A DNA stretch of 64,000 nt from Ardenticatenaceae bacterium (GTDB lineage: Bacteria > Chloroflexota > Anaerolineae > Promineifilales > Promineifilaceae). A program made the position numbers and the translations under genes. Shown piece after piece: positions 34,673 to 44,021 of this stretch. Within the stretch, counting starts at the first letter, position 1. Each line of letters opens with the position of its first letter. The stretch is from contig JACKBN010000004.1 of the NCBI GenBank assembly GCA_020634565.1, positions 124,001 through 188,000 of the forward strand, in the 5' to 3' direction. Under the pieces are notes generated by a model, which did not search any database, was not told the origin of the DNA, and worked only from the letters and a program-made list of their open reading frames with translations.

Positions 34673-34704
34673 ATGCCTTGTACATACTTCCCTATATAAG
34701 TATA
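34650..34704. promoter_or_regulatory. Direct-repeat operator, likely GntR-regulated
   Basis: ACTTCCCTATATAAGTATA occurs twice, at 34650-34668 and 34686-34704, exactly 36 bp apart. Each copy contains the dyad ACTT-N8-AAGT. One copy lies between the -35 and -10 boxes, the other just downstream of the expected start site. The arrangement suggests cooperative repression by two dimers of the adjacent GntR/HutC protein. Confidence 0.65.
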
Positions 34705-34752
34705 TAAGTTTTGGGCAGATTAAACAATAGGCAGGGAGCAGAGGAAGTTTAA

Positions 34753-35490
34753 ATGGAAAACGGCCGTACGAAAGTAATTGCTTGTGCCACTGTCATCGAA
34801 GAGATGTTGCCCCTTATGCCGGCTGACTTGGCTTATGAAGTCCTCGATTTTGGCCTACATCTCGTTCCCGGTAGTTTAAAAGCCCGCCTTCAGGAAGCCA
34901 TTGATGCCGCCTGTGCCGAAGAATACGATACCGTGATTTTAGGGTACGGTTTGTGCTCAATGGCTGTGGTGGGTTTAGAAACCCGCACCTGCACCGTTGT
35001 TATTCCCCGCGTAGACGATTGTATAGCCTGTTTTTTGGGTTCCCGTGACGCATACACCGCGCAAAACAAAAAAGAGCCCGGCACCTACTACCTCACCAAA
35101 GGCTGGATTGAAGTCAGCGACACCATTTTGGATGAATACAATCGCACAGTGACCAAATATGGTGAGGAACGGGCCGAACGAATCATGCGGGTGATGCTGC
35201 ACAACTACAAGCGATTGGTTTACATTGACACCGGCACGGAAAACCAGTCATACTATCGCCAATATGCCCGCAACGTAGCCCAAAAATTTAATTTGCGCTT
35301 TGAAGAAGTGAAAGGTTCCGACGATTTGATTTACCGCACGCTGTTTGGCCCCTGGAATGGGGATTTTGTTGTTGCCAGACCGGGCAAAACTGTTCAATAT
35401 ACCGACTTCAAAACCGACGCCACCAGCACCAATAATCTCAATGCCTTTTCTCTGTCTTTACCCAAGAGGAAGGAAGACAATGCCGAATAA
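34753..35490 (+). CDS. DUF1638 protein of the methyl-transfer island
   Basis: A 245-residue soluble protein beginning TKVIACATVIEEMLPLMP and containing DTVILGYGLCSMAVVGLETRTC, PRVDDCIACFLGSRDAY and GTYYLTKGWIE, all typical of DUF1638. Conserved cysteines suggest metal or cofactor binding. The family has no proven function, but is repeatedly found next to corrinoid methyltransferases in archaea and bacteria, so a role in corrinoid or methyl-donor handling is likely. GAGGAAG precedes the ATG. It overlaps the RACo gene by 11 bases. Confidence 0.82.
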   Translation: MENGRTKVIACATVIEEMLPLMPADLAYEVLDFGLHLVPGSLKARLQEAIDAACAEEYDTVILGYGLCSMAVVGLETRTCTVVIPRVDDCIACFLGSRDAYTAQNKKEPGTYYLTKGWIEVSDTILDEYNRTVTKYGEERAERIMRVMLHNYKRLVYIDTGTENQSYYRQYARNVAQKFNLRFEEVKGSDDLIYRTLFGPWNGDFVVARPGKTVQYTDFKTDATSTNNLNAFSLSLPKRKEDNAE

Positions 35491-37321
35491 CACATCTTTC
35501 CAGGTGCAGCTCCAGCCCATCGGCAAGCGGGTAACCGCCACGCCAGATGTGTCTTTGTTTGAAGCGGCTCGTGAGTCGGGGATTGATCTCACATCGGCGT
35601 GCGGGGGTGAGGGGAGCTGTGGCCAGTGTCGCATCGTGCTGCTGTCTGGCGAGGTAACTCCGCCCAACCTGGATGAGGAGTTTATCCTCAGTGAGTTGGA
35701 ATTGCAGCAGGGCGAACGGCTGGCGTGCTGCACGTTTGCACGTTCGGACCTGACGGTACATGTGCCGCGGGAATCATTGATTACGGGGCAGCGGCTGCAA
35801 ATTGCCAGCGATTTGCGCGAAATTGAACCAGACCCGCTGGTTCGTGCTTATTCATTGAAACTAACGCCGCCAACTTTGGAAGATATTCGCCCAGATTTAA
35901 CACGCGTGGTGGATGGGTTGGCTGAGGCTTACGATTTGCAGAGTGTGTTTGCAGGTACGGCCGTTAGTCGTACGCTACCCACCATTTTGCGCGAAAATGA
36001 CTGGCAGGTAACCGTGTTTGTGCGGGATCGCGAAATTGTGGGCATGGTGGCTGGAGAGAAACGGCCGTTAGGTTTTGCCGTCGATCTGGGGACTACCAAA
36101 ATTGCCGCTTACCTGGTAGATCTGGCAACTGGCGAAGATTTAGCCTCGGCCGGCGCGCCAAATCCGCAGATTGGCTATGGTGAGGACGTCATTAGCCGCC
36201 TGAACCACGTGCATCGCAATCCCAACGGCGGGCAAGTACTGGCCCAAAAAGTGCGCGAAACCTTAAACGATTTGCTGCACGAGCTGGCCTACGAAACGAA
36301 CATCACCTTGGATCAGGTCGTAGATGCTTGCATTGTGGGCAACACAGCCATGACCCACCTGCTGTTGCAACTGCCGGTGCGCCAGCTGGCCACCGCGCCT
36401 TATGTGGCTGCCGTGGGCAGTTCACTGTCTGTTGCCGCCGCGGAACTGGAGCTGGAGATGGCTCCTGGGGCGACGGTATACATTCCACCTTGCATTGGCG
36501 GCTACGTGGGAGCCGATCATGTCGCCATGATCCTGGCCTGTGATTTGGACCTTGAGAGCAAAACATCTCTGGGGGTAGATATTGGGACCAATACCGAAAT
36601 TGCCTTGCGCAAGCCGGGCGCTGCCTTCTTGTCGTCGGCGTCCTGCGCTTCGGGGCCTGCGTTTGAGGGGGCACACGTTAGCGATGGTATGCGGGCAGCT
36701 TCGGGTGCAATCGAAAAGGTCCGAATCACAGAGTCTGGCGTTGATTTAACTACGATTGACGATATGCCTGCCGTGGGACTGTGCGGCTCTGGCATTGTAG
36801 ACGCCACGGCCGAATTGTACCGTTCAGGCCTCATCAACAATCGGGGACGTTTTGCTAAAGAGAATGTGCGGGTTGGAAACGGCCGTTTTGGTGCAGAATT
36901 TTGTCTGGTGCCAGCGGCCAACAGTGGCAGCAACCGTGACGTGATCATCACCCAGAAGGATGTGAATGAAATCCAGCTGGCCAAGGGAGCTATTCACGCC
37001 GGGCTGCAAATTTTGCTAGAAGCCACCGACACACCAGCAGAAGAAGTGGAAGAAGTCATTGTGGCTGGTGCCTTTGGATCTTTTCTCAACATCAAAAATG
37101 CTATCGCGATGGGGCTCTTCCCTGAACTGCCCAATGCCCAGTACCGTCAGGTGGGCAATGCGGCCGTTATTGGGGCCAAATGGATGCTGATCTCCCGCGA
37201 GGCACGCCGCCGCGCAGAAAAGATCGCCCATAACACAAATTACAACGAATTGACGACCTATCCGAAATTCGGCCGTAAATTTGCGTTGGGCATGTTATTT
37301 CCAGAAACCATTAACAAATAG
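35480..37321 (+). CDS. Reductive activator of corrinoid proteins (RACo-like)
   Basis: A 613-residue protein. Residues 1-90 are a 2Fe-2S ferredoxin domain with C41-x5-C47-x2-C50 and a later cysteine in RLACC. The rest is an ASKHA-type ATPase (DUF4445): FAVDLGTTKIAAYLVDL, IVGNTAMTHLLLQLP, LGVDIGTNTEIALRK, GLCGSGIVDATAEL and EEVIVAGAFGSFLN. RACo proteins use ATP to reduce accidentally oxidised Co(II) corrinoid back to Co(I). Its presence shows that the nearby corrinoid proteins do catalytic methyl transfer. AGGAAGG precedes ATG 35480, inside the end of DUF1638. Confidence 0.92.
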   Translation: MPNNTSFQVQLQPIGKRVTATPDVSLFEAARESGIDLTSACGGEGSCGQCRIVLLSGEVTPPNLDEEFILSELELQQGERLACCTFARSDLTVHVPRESLITGQRLQIASDLREIEPDPLVRAYSLKLTPPTLEDIRPDLTRVVDGLAEAYDLQSVFAGTAVSRTLPTILRENDWQVTVFVRDREIVGMVAGEKRPLGFAVDLGTTKIAAYLVDLATGEDLASAGAPNPQIGYGEDVISRLNHVHRNPNGGQVLAQKVRETLNDLLHELAYETNITLDQVVDACIVGNTAMTHLLLQLPVRQLATAPYVAAVGSSLSVAAAELELEMAPGATVYIPPCIGGYVGADHVAMILACDLDLESKTSLGVDIGTNTEIALRKPGAAFLSSASCASGPAFEGAHVSDGMRAASGAIEKVRITESGVDLTTIDDMPAVGLCGSGIVDATAELYRSGLINNRGRFAKENVRVGNGRFGAEFCLVPAANSGSNRDVIITQKDVNEIQLAKGAIHAGLQILLEATDTPAEEVEEVIVAGAFGSFLNIKNAIAMGLFPELPNAQYRQVGNAAVIGAKWMLISREARRRAEKIAHNTNYNELTTYPKFGRKFALGMLFPETINK

Positions 37322-37441
37322 ACAGAGCGTAAATCGTAGCCAACGATTGGGATGAAGCAATTCATTTTGGGAACTGCTTTGCGTGACCGATCCCTGGTTA
37401 CGTTTTACCGATCCCAAAAGTCACTGAAAGGAAGATGTTTT

Positions 37442-38248
37442 ATGAAAATTATTGGTGAAAAAATCAATGGCACCCGCAAACGCGTCGCCAAGGCGATTGC
37501 TGAACGAGATGAAACATACATCAAGGATTTGGCCGTCAAACAGTCCGAAGCGGGAGCAAATTGGCTGGATGTAAACGCCGGTACACACCCGGCGCAGGAG
37601 CCTGAAGATTTGACCTGGCTGATTCAGACCATTCAGTCTGTGGTGGATACGCCGCTTTGTCTAGACAGCGCCAACCCCGCTGCTTTACATGCAGTTTTGC
37701 CCGTGGTGAACAAAACGCCAATGATCAACTCCATCAGTGGTGAGCCGGAGCGGTTGGAAAAAATCTTGCCCATTGTGGCGGAACATGGCTGCGAAGTCAT
37801 TGCTTTGGCCATGGACGACAAAAAAATCCCCAAAACATACGAAAAGCGTATTGAGATCATTGATGCCGTAATGGCCGCGACCCGCGCCGCCAATGTGACA
37901 GATGACAAGGTATATGTCGATCCGCTGGTGATGACCATTGCAACGGAAAACCAGAGCGCCAATATTGCCTGCGATACGATTCACGCCATCCATGAGAAGT
38001 ACCCAGAAGTGCATTTTACGATGGGGCTCAGCAATATTTCCTTTGGGTTGCCCGCTCGTAAGCAAATCAACCGTGCGTTTTTGACGTTGGCCATGCAGGC
38101 TGGTTTGGATAGCGCCATTATGGACCCCCTGGATAAGGAGTTGGTGGCCGCTATTTTGACAACGGAATTGCTGTTGGGACGGGATCGGCACTGTTTGAAC
38201 TATGTACGCGCTTCACGCAAGGGTTTGTTTGATCCGCCCGAAAAATAG
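37442..38248 (+). CDS. Methyl-tetrahydrofolate:corrinoid methyltransferase (MtvA/AcsE-like)
   Basis: A 268-residue TIM-barrel pterin-binding enzyme: MKIIGEKINGTRKRVAKAI, the conserved WLDVNAGT, LCLDSANP, INSISGE and MGLSNISFGLP motifs. In demethylase systems (MT-II) it moves the methyl group from the corrinoid protein to tetrahydrofolate. I start at ATG 37442, preceded by GGAAG; an upstream extension is not family-like. Its place between RACo and the first corrinoid protein completes a three-component methyl-transfer chain. Confidence 0.92.
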   Translation: MKIIGEKINGTRKRVAKAIAERDETYIKDLAVKQSEAGANWLDVNAGTHPAQEPEDLTWLIQTIQSVVDTPLCLDSANPAALHAVLPVVNKTPMINSISGEPERLEKILPIVAEHGCEVIALAMDDKKIPKTYEKRIEIIDAVMAATRAANVTDDKVYVDPLVMTIATENQSANIACDTIHAIHEKYPEVHFTMGLSNISFGLPARKQINRAFLTLAMQAGLDSAIMDPLDKELVAAILTTELLLGRDRHCLNYVRASRKGLFDPPEK

Positions 38249-38280
38249 TTGAGTTTTGCAGATTGTTTTTGGTGTTTCTG

Positions 38281-38342
38281 CCTGGAATTCCAGGTTTTAT
38301 TAACAAAATAAGCTTTTGATTATGCGTCTGTATTGACAGACG
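38281..38342 (+). terminator. Two short hairpins, possible partial terminator
   Basis: CCTGGAATTCCAGG (38281-38294) is a perfect palindrome followed by TTTTATT, and CGTCTGTATTGACAGACG (38325-38342) is a 7-bp-arm hairpin. They lie in the 178-bp gap between the pterin methyltransferase and the first corrinoid gene and may separate expression levels or protect the mRNA end. Confidence 0.5.
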
Positions 38343-38426
38343 TTATTCACTGACCCGAAAACATCTTTTTTGAGCCAACAAGCTTCTTCAAAAAGGCTGT
38401 TGCCCGTCAGTAGGAAGAGGTGAAAT

Positions 38427-39050
38427 ATGTCACAAGAATTGATTGATGCGATTACTGACATGCGTGAGGATGATGCGCTCAAAATCACCAATGAACTGCT
38501 TGACAGTGGCGCTTCACCGCTGGACATTTTGAATGCGTGCAAGGCGGCGATGGATGTCATCGGCAAGCGGTTTGAGACGGGGGAAGCGTTTATCCCGGAA
38601 CTGATTTTGGCGGGGGAGATGATGACGGCCGTTTCCGACATCATCAAGCCGCGCATGGCCGAAGAAGCCACAAGTGAGAAGCTGGGCAAGATTGTCTTTG
38701 GCACGGTAGAAGGTGACATTCACGACATCGCCAAAGATATTGTGGTCTTCATGCTCGACTTGAATGGCTTCGACGTCACGGACCTGGGTGTGGACGTGCC
38801 GCCCGCCAAGTTTGTGGAAACCGTCAAAGAAACGGGCGCTACCATTGTGGGCCTGAGTGGCTTTTTGACCCTGGCTTACGACCCTATGAAAGAGACGGTG
38901 GCGGCCCTCAAAGAAGCCGGTTTGGACGTAAAGGTCATGATTGGCGGTGGTCAGATCGATGAGCAAATTCGTGAATACACCGGGGCTGATGCCTACGGCC
39001 GTGACGCGATGTCTGCCGTAGGGCTAGCCAAAGCGTGGGCCGGAGCCTGA
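38427..39050 (+). CDS. Corrinoid protein, copy 1
   Basis: A 207-residue corrinoid protein: helical cap with NACKAAMDVIGKRFETGEAF and ELILAGEMMTAVSD, and a cobalamin domain reading EGDIHDIAKDIVVFML...GLSGFLT...MIGGGQID. The His of DxHxx is present, but the usual Gly of DxHxxG is Ala and the SxL motif is SGF. GAGGTG precedes the ATG. It lies one base before the first URO-D methyltransferase, forming a corrinoid/methyltransferase pair repeated three times in the island. Confidence 0.92.
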   Translation: MSQELIDAITDMREDDALKITNELLDSGASPLDILNACKAAMDVIGKRFETGEAFIPELILAGEMMTAVSDIIKPRMAEEATSEKLGKIVFGTVEGDIHDIAKDIVVFMLDLNGFDVTDLGVDVPPAKFVETVKETGATIVGLSGFLTLAYDPMKETVAALKEAGLDVKVMIGGGQIDEQIREYTGADAYGRDAMSAVGLAKAWAGA

Positions 39051-39051
39051 C

Positions 39052-40308
39052 ATGTCTGACGAATTTGTCCCCTCCCCTGAATTTTTAGCGCGTGTCCAGC
39101 GCATGCAGGATGCCGTTGAGCTAAAACAGCCAGACCAAATACCGCTTGTGATGGGTTTTGGCTACTTCCTGGCGGATTACGGTGGCATCACGCGGCAAGA
39201 GCTGCACGACAACTGGGAAAAATCCCAAGAGATTTTAGAAAAAGCAACGCTGCAATTTCAGCCCGATACCTCTTTTGGTGCGTGGGGCACCCCCGAGCAA
39301 AGCAAGGCGGTGGGTGACCGCATGACCAAATGGCCCGGCTACCGCCTGGGCGAGCAAGGTTCCTTCCAGTTTGATGAACATGAGTTCATGAAGCCAGAAG
39401 ATTACGATGCTTTGCTGCATGATCCCTCCGATTTTGCCATTCGCACTTACCTGCCACGTGCGTTTGAGAAGTTAGAAGGATTAGCCATGCTGCCGAATTT
39501 GGGCATGGCGCTGTATGGCTATTACAGTCTGGGCAATACGGCCGCTTTGTTGGCCCCACCCGTCATCGCTGCTTTGGAAGCGTTAAAAGCGGCGGGAGAG
39601 GCAACGGCCGTTTTCCAGGCACAGCAGATGGCATCCGCGCAGCGCATGGCAGCGCTTGGCTTCCCCGGCCCGGCCTTCCTGGTCGGCGCGCTGGTGGAAG
39701 CCCCCTTCGACTTCATGTCAGACACCTTGCGCGGCATGCGCGGCATCATGCTAGACATGCTGCGTTTGCCCGACAAGCTCCTGGCTGCCGAAGAAAAAGT
39801 GCTGAAAACGCAAGTCGATTACGCCGTTTCTTTCTGCAAAGCCACGGGCTTCAAAAACGCGTTTATTCCGCTGCATCGTGGCTCGGATGGCTTCATGTCG
39901 CTCAAGCAGTTTGAGAAATTCTACTGGCCACAGCTCAAAGAGATGGTGGTGCAGTTGGTCGAAGCGGGCATTACCCCCACCATGTATTACGAAGGCGTTT
40001 GGGATAAACGGTTAGAGTATTTAACTGAACTGCCCAAGGGCAAAACGGCCGGATTGTTCCAGGACAGCGACATTTTTAAAGTGAAAGAAGTGGTGGGCGA
40101 TACGCTGTGCATCATGGGCGGCATGCCCATCCCGCTGCTGAAAAATGGTTCGGCTACAGAAATTCGTGAACAGACGCACAAGGTTTGTCAGGAAGTTGGT
40201 AAAGGTGGTGGCTTCATGATGACCTCTACCGTGCTGGAGCTGGAAGGCATCGAACCGGAAAGCCTGCAGGTGTGGGCAGATGCCACCAGAGAGTTTGGTG
40301 TTTATTGA
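39052..40308 (+). CDS. URO-D-family methyltransferase 1 (divergent)
   Basis: A 418-residue TIM-barrel protein of the uroporphyrinogen decarboxylase/MtaA-CmuA-MtvB superfamily. Visible features: EAPFDFMSDTLRGMRGIMLDML, IPLHRGSDGFMSLKQFEKFYWPQ, MYYEGVWDKRLEYL and IMGGMPIPLL. In demethylase systems such proteins take the methyl group from the substrate and pass it to Co(I) corrinoid. It is more divergent than the other three in the island and lacks the late GCGFE cysteine, so it may act on a different substrate or serve another step. GGAG precedes the ATG, directly behind corrinoid copy 1. Confidence 0.85.
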   Translation: MSDEFVPSPEFLARVQRMQDAVELKQPDQIPLVMGFGYFLADYGGITRQELHDNWEKSQEILEKATLQFQPDTSFGAWGTPEQSKAVGDRMTKWPGYRLGEQGSFQFDEHEFMKPEDYDALLHDPSDFAIRTYLPRAFEKLEGLAMLPNLGMALYGYYSLGNTAALLAPPVIAALEALKAAGEATAVFQAQQMASAQRMAALGFPGPAFLVGALVEAPFDFMSDTLRGMRGIMLDMLRLPDKLLAAEEKVLKTQVDYAVSFCKATGFKNAFIPLHRGSDGFMSLKQFEKFYWPQLKEMVVQLVEAGITPTMYYEGVWDKRLEYLTELPKGKTAGLFQDSDIFKVKEVVGDTLCIMGGMPIPLLKNGSATEIREQTHKVCQEVGKGGGFMMTSTVLELEGIEPESLQVWADATREFGVY

Positions 40309-40321
40309 GTTTTAACAAGTG

Positions 40322-40357
40322 GTGACTGCTATCCGCCAAGATAGCGGTCACAGTTTC
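40322..40357 (+). terminator. Hairpin terminator after URO-D gene 1
   Basis: GTGACTGCTATC (40322-40333) pairs with GATAGCGGTCAC (40340-40351) with one G-U pair; AGTTTCC follows. The U-run is weak, so termination may be partial. Confidence 0.5.
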
Positions 40358-40443
40358 CTTATTTTGGTGGTTACGGCCGTAATCCCAATCCCACGGCCGC
40401 CGTTGTTCTGACAACTCAGTACGTCAGAATGTTGGAGGAAGAA

Positions 40444-41799
40444 ATGTTTGTTAAACCGGATAACTGGAATGAACTGCATCCTCTGGAAAAGCGGAAATTG
40501 CGTCTGGATCATTGGCAAAATCAACCTGTAGAATTTGTCAGTCCAGAAGCCGAAGCCAACTACACAGCCCGCATCAACCGCATTCGCAAAACGTATGATA
40601 TTGAGCCAGTAGACCACATCGTAGCTGATCTGAGCATGGGTGCCTCTGAATACATGCTGCGCCGCAAGGGGTTGAATGGCAAGGACATCCTCTATCACCC
40701 GGAAAAGCTGCACGATCCGGTGATGGCATTTAATTTGGAGTTTCAACCGGATACGGCCGTAAACGCCTTCGCCTATCCTGGCCCATCCATGGACATTCTT
40801 GGGTTTAGCACCTACCAATGGGGTGGGCGGCAATTGCCGGATGACCAAACCATCCAGATGATTGAAGGCGAATACATGACGGCCGCTGAATACAAAGAGT
40901 TCACCGCCGATCCCACGGGTTTCTTTTTACGCAAATACATCCCCCGCATGTTCTCTGAACTTGGGGGCTTGTCCATGCTGCCCAACTTCCCGCAGGTTGC
41001 CGAAAGCGTCGATGTCATGACCCTCTCCATGCCTTTTGGCATGCCGCCAGTGCAGGCAGCACTCAAAAAGCTGATGGCAGCGGGCGAGAAAACGTTGGAG
41101 TTTATGACTATCACCGGCAAAACTGGCCCCGCGCTGGCTGCCAATGGCTTCCCCGCCATGCCCGGCGGCCTCTTCTGCAAAGCTCCCTTCGACTTCCTGG
41201 GCGATACCCTACGTGGCACCAAAGGCATCCTCACAGACATGTACCGCCATCCCAACGAGCTTCTGGCTGCGTGTGAAGCATACGTGCCCGTGCTAACCGG
41301 CCCCATCATCCAACAATGCGACCTGCTCGGCTTTCCCGGTGTGATGATGCCGCTGCACAAAGGGGCGGATGGGTTCATGTCTTTAGACCAGTTCAAAAAA
41401 TTCTACTGGCCCACTTTCAAAGCAATCTTGATGGCTTTCTACGAGGAAGGTTTGACCAATGCCCTGTTTGTGGAGGGCAGCTACAACAGCCGCCTGGAAA
41501 CCATTGCCGAGATGCCCGAGAAATCTTGCTATTGGTTCTTCGACCAAACGGACATGCGGCAGGTTAAAGAGATTTTAGGTGGCAAGCATATCGTGGGCGG
41601 CAACGTGCCCGCTTCCTTGATGTCAACCGGCTCTACCGAGGATCTCAGAGCATACTGCGATGATTTGGTTGAACTGTTTGCCGATACGCCAGGGTTTGTC
41701 ATGAACTTTGGCTGCGGTTTTGAGTGGACCACCGATGAAAAAATCATTGCTTACCGCGACTCGGTGAGGCAGGTGCCTATGCCAGTTGCGGCTGTTTAA
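40444..41799 (+). CDS. URO-D-family methyltransferase 2
   Basis: A 451-residue member of the same superfamily, opening MFVKPDNWNELHPLEKRKL. Conserved blocks: APFDFLGDTLRGTKGILTDMYRHP, MPLHKGADGFMSLDQFKKFYWPT, FVEGSYNSRLETI, and a late FGCGFEW that supplies a cysteine next to a Glu; His, Glu and Cys are candidate zinc ligands. I use ATG 40444 because GGAGGAAG lies just upstream; an earlier ATG at 40429 overlaps that site. It stands between corrinoid copies 1 and 2. Confidence 0.88.
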   Translation: MFVKPDNWNELHPLEKRKLRLDHWQNQPVEFVSPEAEANYTARINRIRKTYDIEPVDHIVADLSMGASEYMLRRKGLNGKDILYHPEKLHDPVMAFNLEFQPDTAVNAFAYPGPSMDILGFSTYQWGGRQLPDDQTIQMIEGEYMTAAEYKEFTADPTGFFLRKYIPRMFSELGGLSMLPNFPQVAESVDVMTLSMPFGMPPVQAALKKLMAAGEKTLEFMTITGKTGPALAANGFPAMPGGLFCKAPFDFLGDTLRGTKGILTDMYRHPNELLAACEAYVPVLTGPIIQQCDLLGFPGVMMPLHKGADGFMSLDQFKKFYWPTFKAILMAFYEEGLTNALFVEGSYNSRLETIAEMPEKSCYWFFDQTDMRQVKEILGGKHIVGGNVPASLMSTGSTEDLRAYCDDLVELFADTPGFVMNFGCGFEWTTDEKIIAYRDSVRQVPMPVAAV

Positions 41800-41876
41800 T
41801 CATTTGGCGCAAAACTTTATAGTGGGCTTAACGCCTGCGGGAATTTGAGAATTCAAGGAATTACAGGAGAAAACCT

Positions 41877-42500
41877 ATGTCACAAGAATTAATAGATGCG
41901 ATCACCGATATGCGTGAGGATGATGTCCTAAAAATCACCAATGACCTGCTGGACAGCGGCGTATCCCCGCTGGACATTTTGAACGCGTGCAAAGCGGCCA
42001 TGGATGTGATCGGCAAGCGGTTTGAGACGGGCGAAGCGTTCATCCCGGAGCTGATTTTGGCAGGGGAAATGATGACGGCCGTTTCGGACGTGATCAGACC
42101 GCGTATGGCCGAAGAGGCCACAAGTGAGAAGCTGGGCAAGGTTGTTTTTGGCACTGTCGAAGGCGATATTCACGACATCGCCAAAGATATTGTCGTTTTC
42201 ATGCTCGATCTGAACGGGTTTGAAGTGACTGACCTTGGCGTAGACGTGCCGCCAGCCAAGTTTGTAGAAGCTGTCAAAGAAACGGGCGCCACCATTGTGG
42301 GCCTGAGCGGTTTCCTCACCCTGGCCTACGACCCCATGAAAGAGACGGTGGCGGCTCTCAAAGAAAATGGGCTGGATGTGAAGATTATGATTGGTGGCGG
42401 CCAGATTGACGAGCAGATTCGTGAATACACCGGTGCCGATGCCTACGGCCGTGATGCCATGTCGGCCGTGGCTCTGGCGAAAAGCTGGGTAGAGGAGTAA
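41877..42500 (+). CDS. Corrinoid protein, copy 2
   Basis: A 207-residue corrinoid protein almost identical to copy 3 (about eight substitutions across the protein, clustered at the ends) and close to copy 1. It has the same DIHDIAKD variant of the cobalamin motif, GLSGFLT and IGGGQID. Long stretches of DNA are identical to copy 3 as well. CAGGAG precedes the ATG. It is paired with methyltransferase 3 six bases downstream, the two stops and starts being close enough for coupled translation. Confidence 0.92.
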   Translation: MSQELIDAITDMREDDVLKITNDLLDSGVSPLDILNACKAAMDVIGKRFETGEAFIPELILAGEMMTAVSDVIRPRMAEEATSEKLGKVVFGTVEGDIHDIAKDIVVFMLDLNGFEVTDLGVDVPPAKFVEAVKETGATIVGLSGFLTLAYDPMKETVAALKENGLDVKIMIGGGQIDEQIREYTGADAYGRDAMSAVALAKSWVEE

Positions 42501-42505
42501 CCAAC

Positions 42506-43834
42506 ATGTTTGTCAGACCTGATAATTGGAATGAGCTGACCCCTTTGGAGCGACGCAAAGTTCGTCTGGACACCTGGCAAAATGCACCAGTACAGTTTGT
42601 TAGCCCCGAAGCAGAGGCCAACTACAAAGAACGGATTACCCGCCTGCGTCAAGCGTATGATTTGGAACACCCAGACCGCATCATTGCCGATATCAGCATG
42701 GGGGCTGGCGAGTTTGCCGTACGCCGCAAAGGGATTACCGGCAAAGATATCGTCTACAACCATGAGAAACTGCGCGAACCGCTGCTAGAGTTCCACAATG
42801 AGTTTCAGCCGGATGTGTCCGTCGGCTTGCTGCCCTATCCCGGCAAAGTGATGGATATGCTCGATTACCAGACCTACATCTGGGGCGGGCAAAAACTGCC
42901 CGATGAGATGGTCATTCAAGCAGTTGAAGGCGAATACATGAGGCCCGATGAATACCGCGAGTTTGCGGCTGACCCGACCAATTTCTGGCTGAAAAAATAT
43001 TTGCCACGCGTCATGCCCAAGCTGGCGCCGTTGGCCATGCTCACAGAGTTCCCCCGCGTTTCCGAAAACGTAGACATCATTGACATGATGGTGCCCTTTG
43101 GCTTGCCGCCCTTCCAGGAAATGTTGAAAACCTTGATGGACGCAGGCAACGAATTGATGAAGACGTTGGCTGTTGTCGGCCAAACAGGGGCCATGATCGC
43201 AGGCGCAGGTTTCCCTGGTATGGGCTTGAACATTGTGAAAACGCCCTTTGATTACCTGGGTGATACGCTGCGCGGCACCAAAGGTATTTTGACCGATATG
43301 TATCGCCGCCCAGACGATCTGCTGGCAGCTTGCGAAGCGTATGTGCCTGTGCTGATCAACGCGATTGTCAACGCCAGCGATCGTAACAGTGCGCCTGCGG
43401 CGATGTATGTGCTGCACAAAGGGGCTGATGCGTTCATGTCCCAAAAACAGTTCGAAAAGTTCTATTGGCCAACCTGGAAGCAAGTAATGCTGGGCCTGTA
43501 TGAAGAAGGCATCACCAGCTACTTGTTTATCGAAGGTTCTTACAACAATCGCCTGGAGAATCTGGCCGAAATGCCAGAGAAATCGTTGGTGTGCCATTTT
43601 GATCAAACAGATATGCGTCGGGTCAAAGAGGTGTTGAGCGACAAGTTCACCATCGCCGGGAACGTGCCTGCTTCCTTGATGAGCACTGGTTCAGCCGAAG
43701 ATGTGCGCGCTTGCTGCGATGATCTGGTTGAGCTGTTTGAAGATGCCCCTGGCTATATCATGGCTTTTGGCTGTGGGTTTGAAATGACTACTGCGGAAAA
43801 AATTCACGCAGTCCAGGATTCGGTTAAGAAGTAA
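42506..43834 (+). CDS. URO-D-family methyltransferase 3
   Basis: A 442-residue protein, MFVRPDNWNELTPLERRKV at the start. It shares most blocks with methyltransferase 4 (IWGGQKLPDE, TPFDYLGDTLRGTKGILTDM, YVLHKGADAFMSQKQFEKFYW, LFIEGSYNNRLENLAEMPEKS) and is less similar to 2. The late FGCGFEM cysteine is present. GAGGAG precedes the ATG, five bases after corrinoid copy 2. It probably takes methyl groups from a small methylated compound, with substrate differences lying between residues 150 and 240, where the paralogues vary most. Confidence 0.9.
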   Translation: MFVRPDNWNELTPLERRKVRLDTWQNAPVQFVSPEAEANYKERITRLRQAYDLEHPDRIIADISMGAGEFAVRRKGITGKDIVYNHEKLREPLLEFHNEFQPDVSVGLLPYPGKVMDMLDYQTYIWGGQKLPDEMVIQAVEGEYMRPDEYREFAADPTNFWLKKYLPRVMPKLAPLAMLTEFPRVSENVDIIDMMVPFGLPPFQEMLKTLMDAGNELMKTLAVVGQTGAMIAGAGFPGMGLNIVKTPFDYLGDTLRGTKGILTDMYRRPDDLLAACEAYVPVLINAIVNASDRNSAPAAMYVLHKGADAFMSQKQFEKFYWPTWKQVMLGLYEEGITSYLFIEGSYNNRLENLAEMPEKSLVCHFDQTDMRRVKEVLSDKFTIAGNVPASLMSTGSAEDVRACCDDLVELFEDAPGYIMAFGCGFEMTTAEKIHAVQDSVKK

Positions 43835-44021
43835 CTGTCGTGCGTAATTTGAATCGGTGCGCCTGAGCTGGTCCATCATTCATGTAACTTAATCATTTTT
43901 AAAGCAATGAGCCTGAACAGGTGTGCCTTTTTAACAGTTTGCCCGTTCTTACAAACGATGTTCTTCATTAAGATGCATCGTACTTGTCGTTTGGTTCTCT
44001 AGCCAAACAAGGAGATTTATC

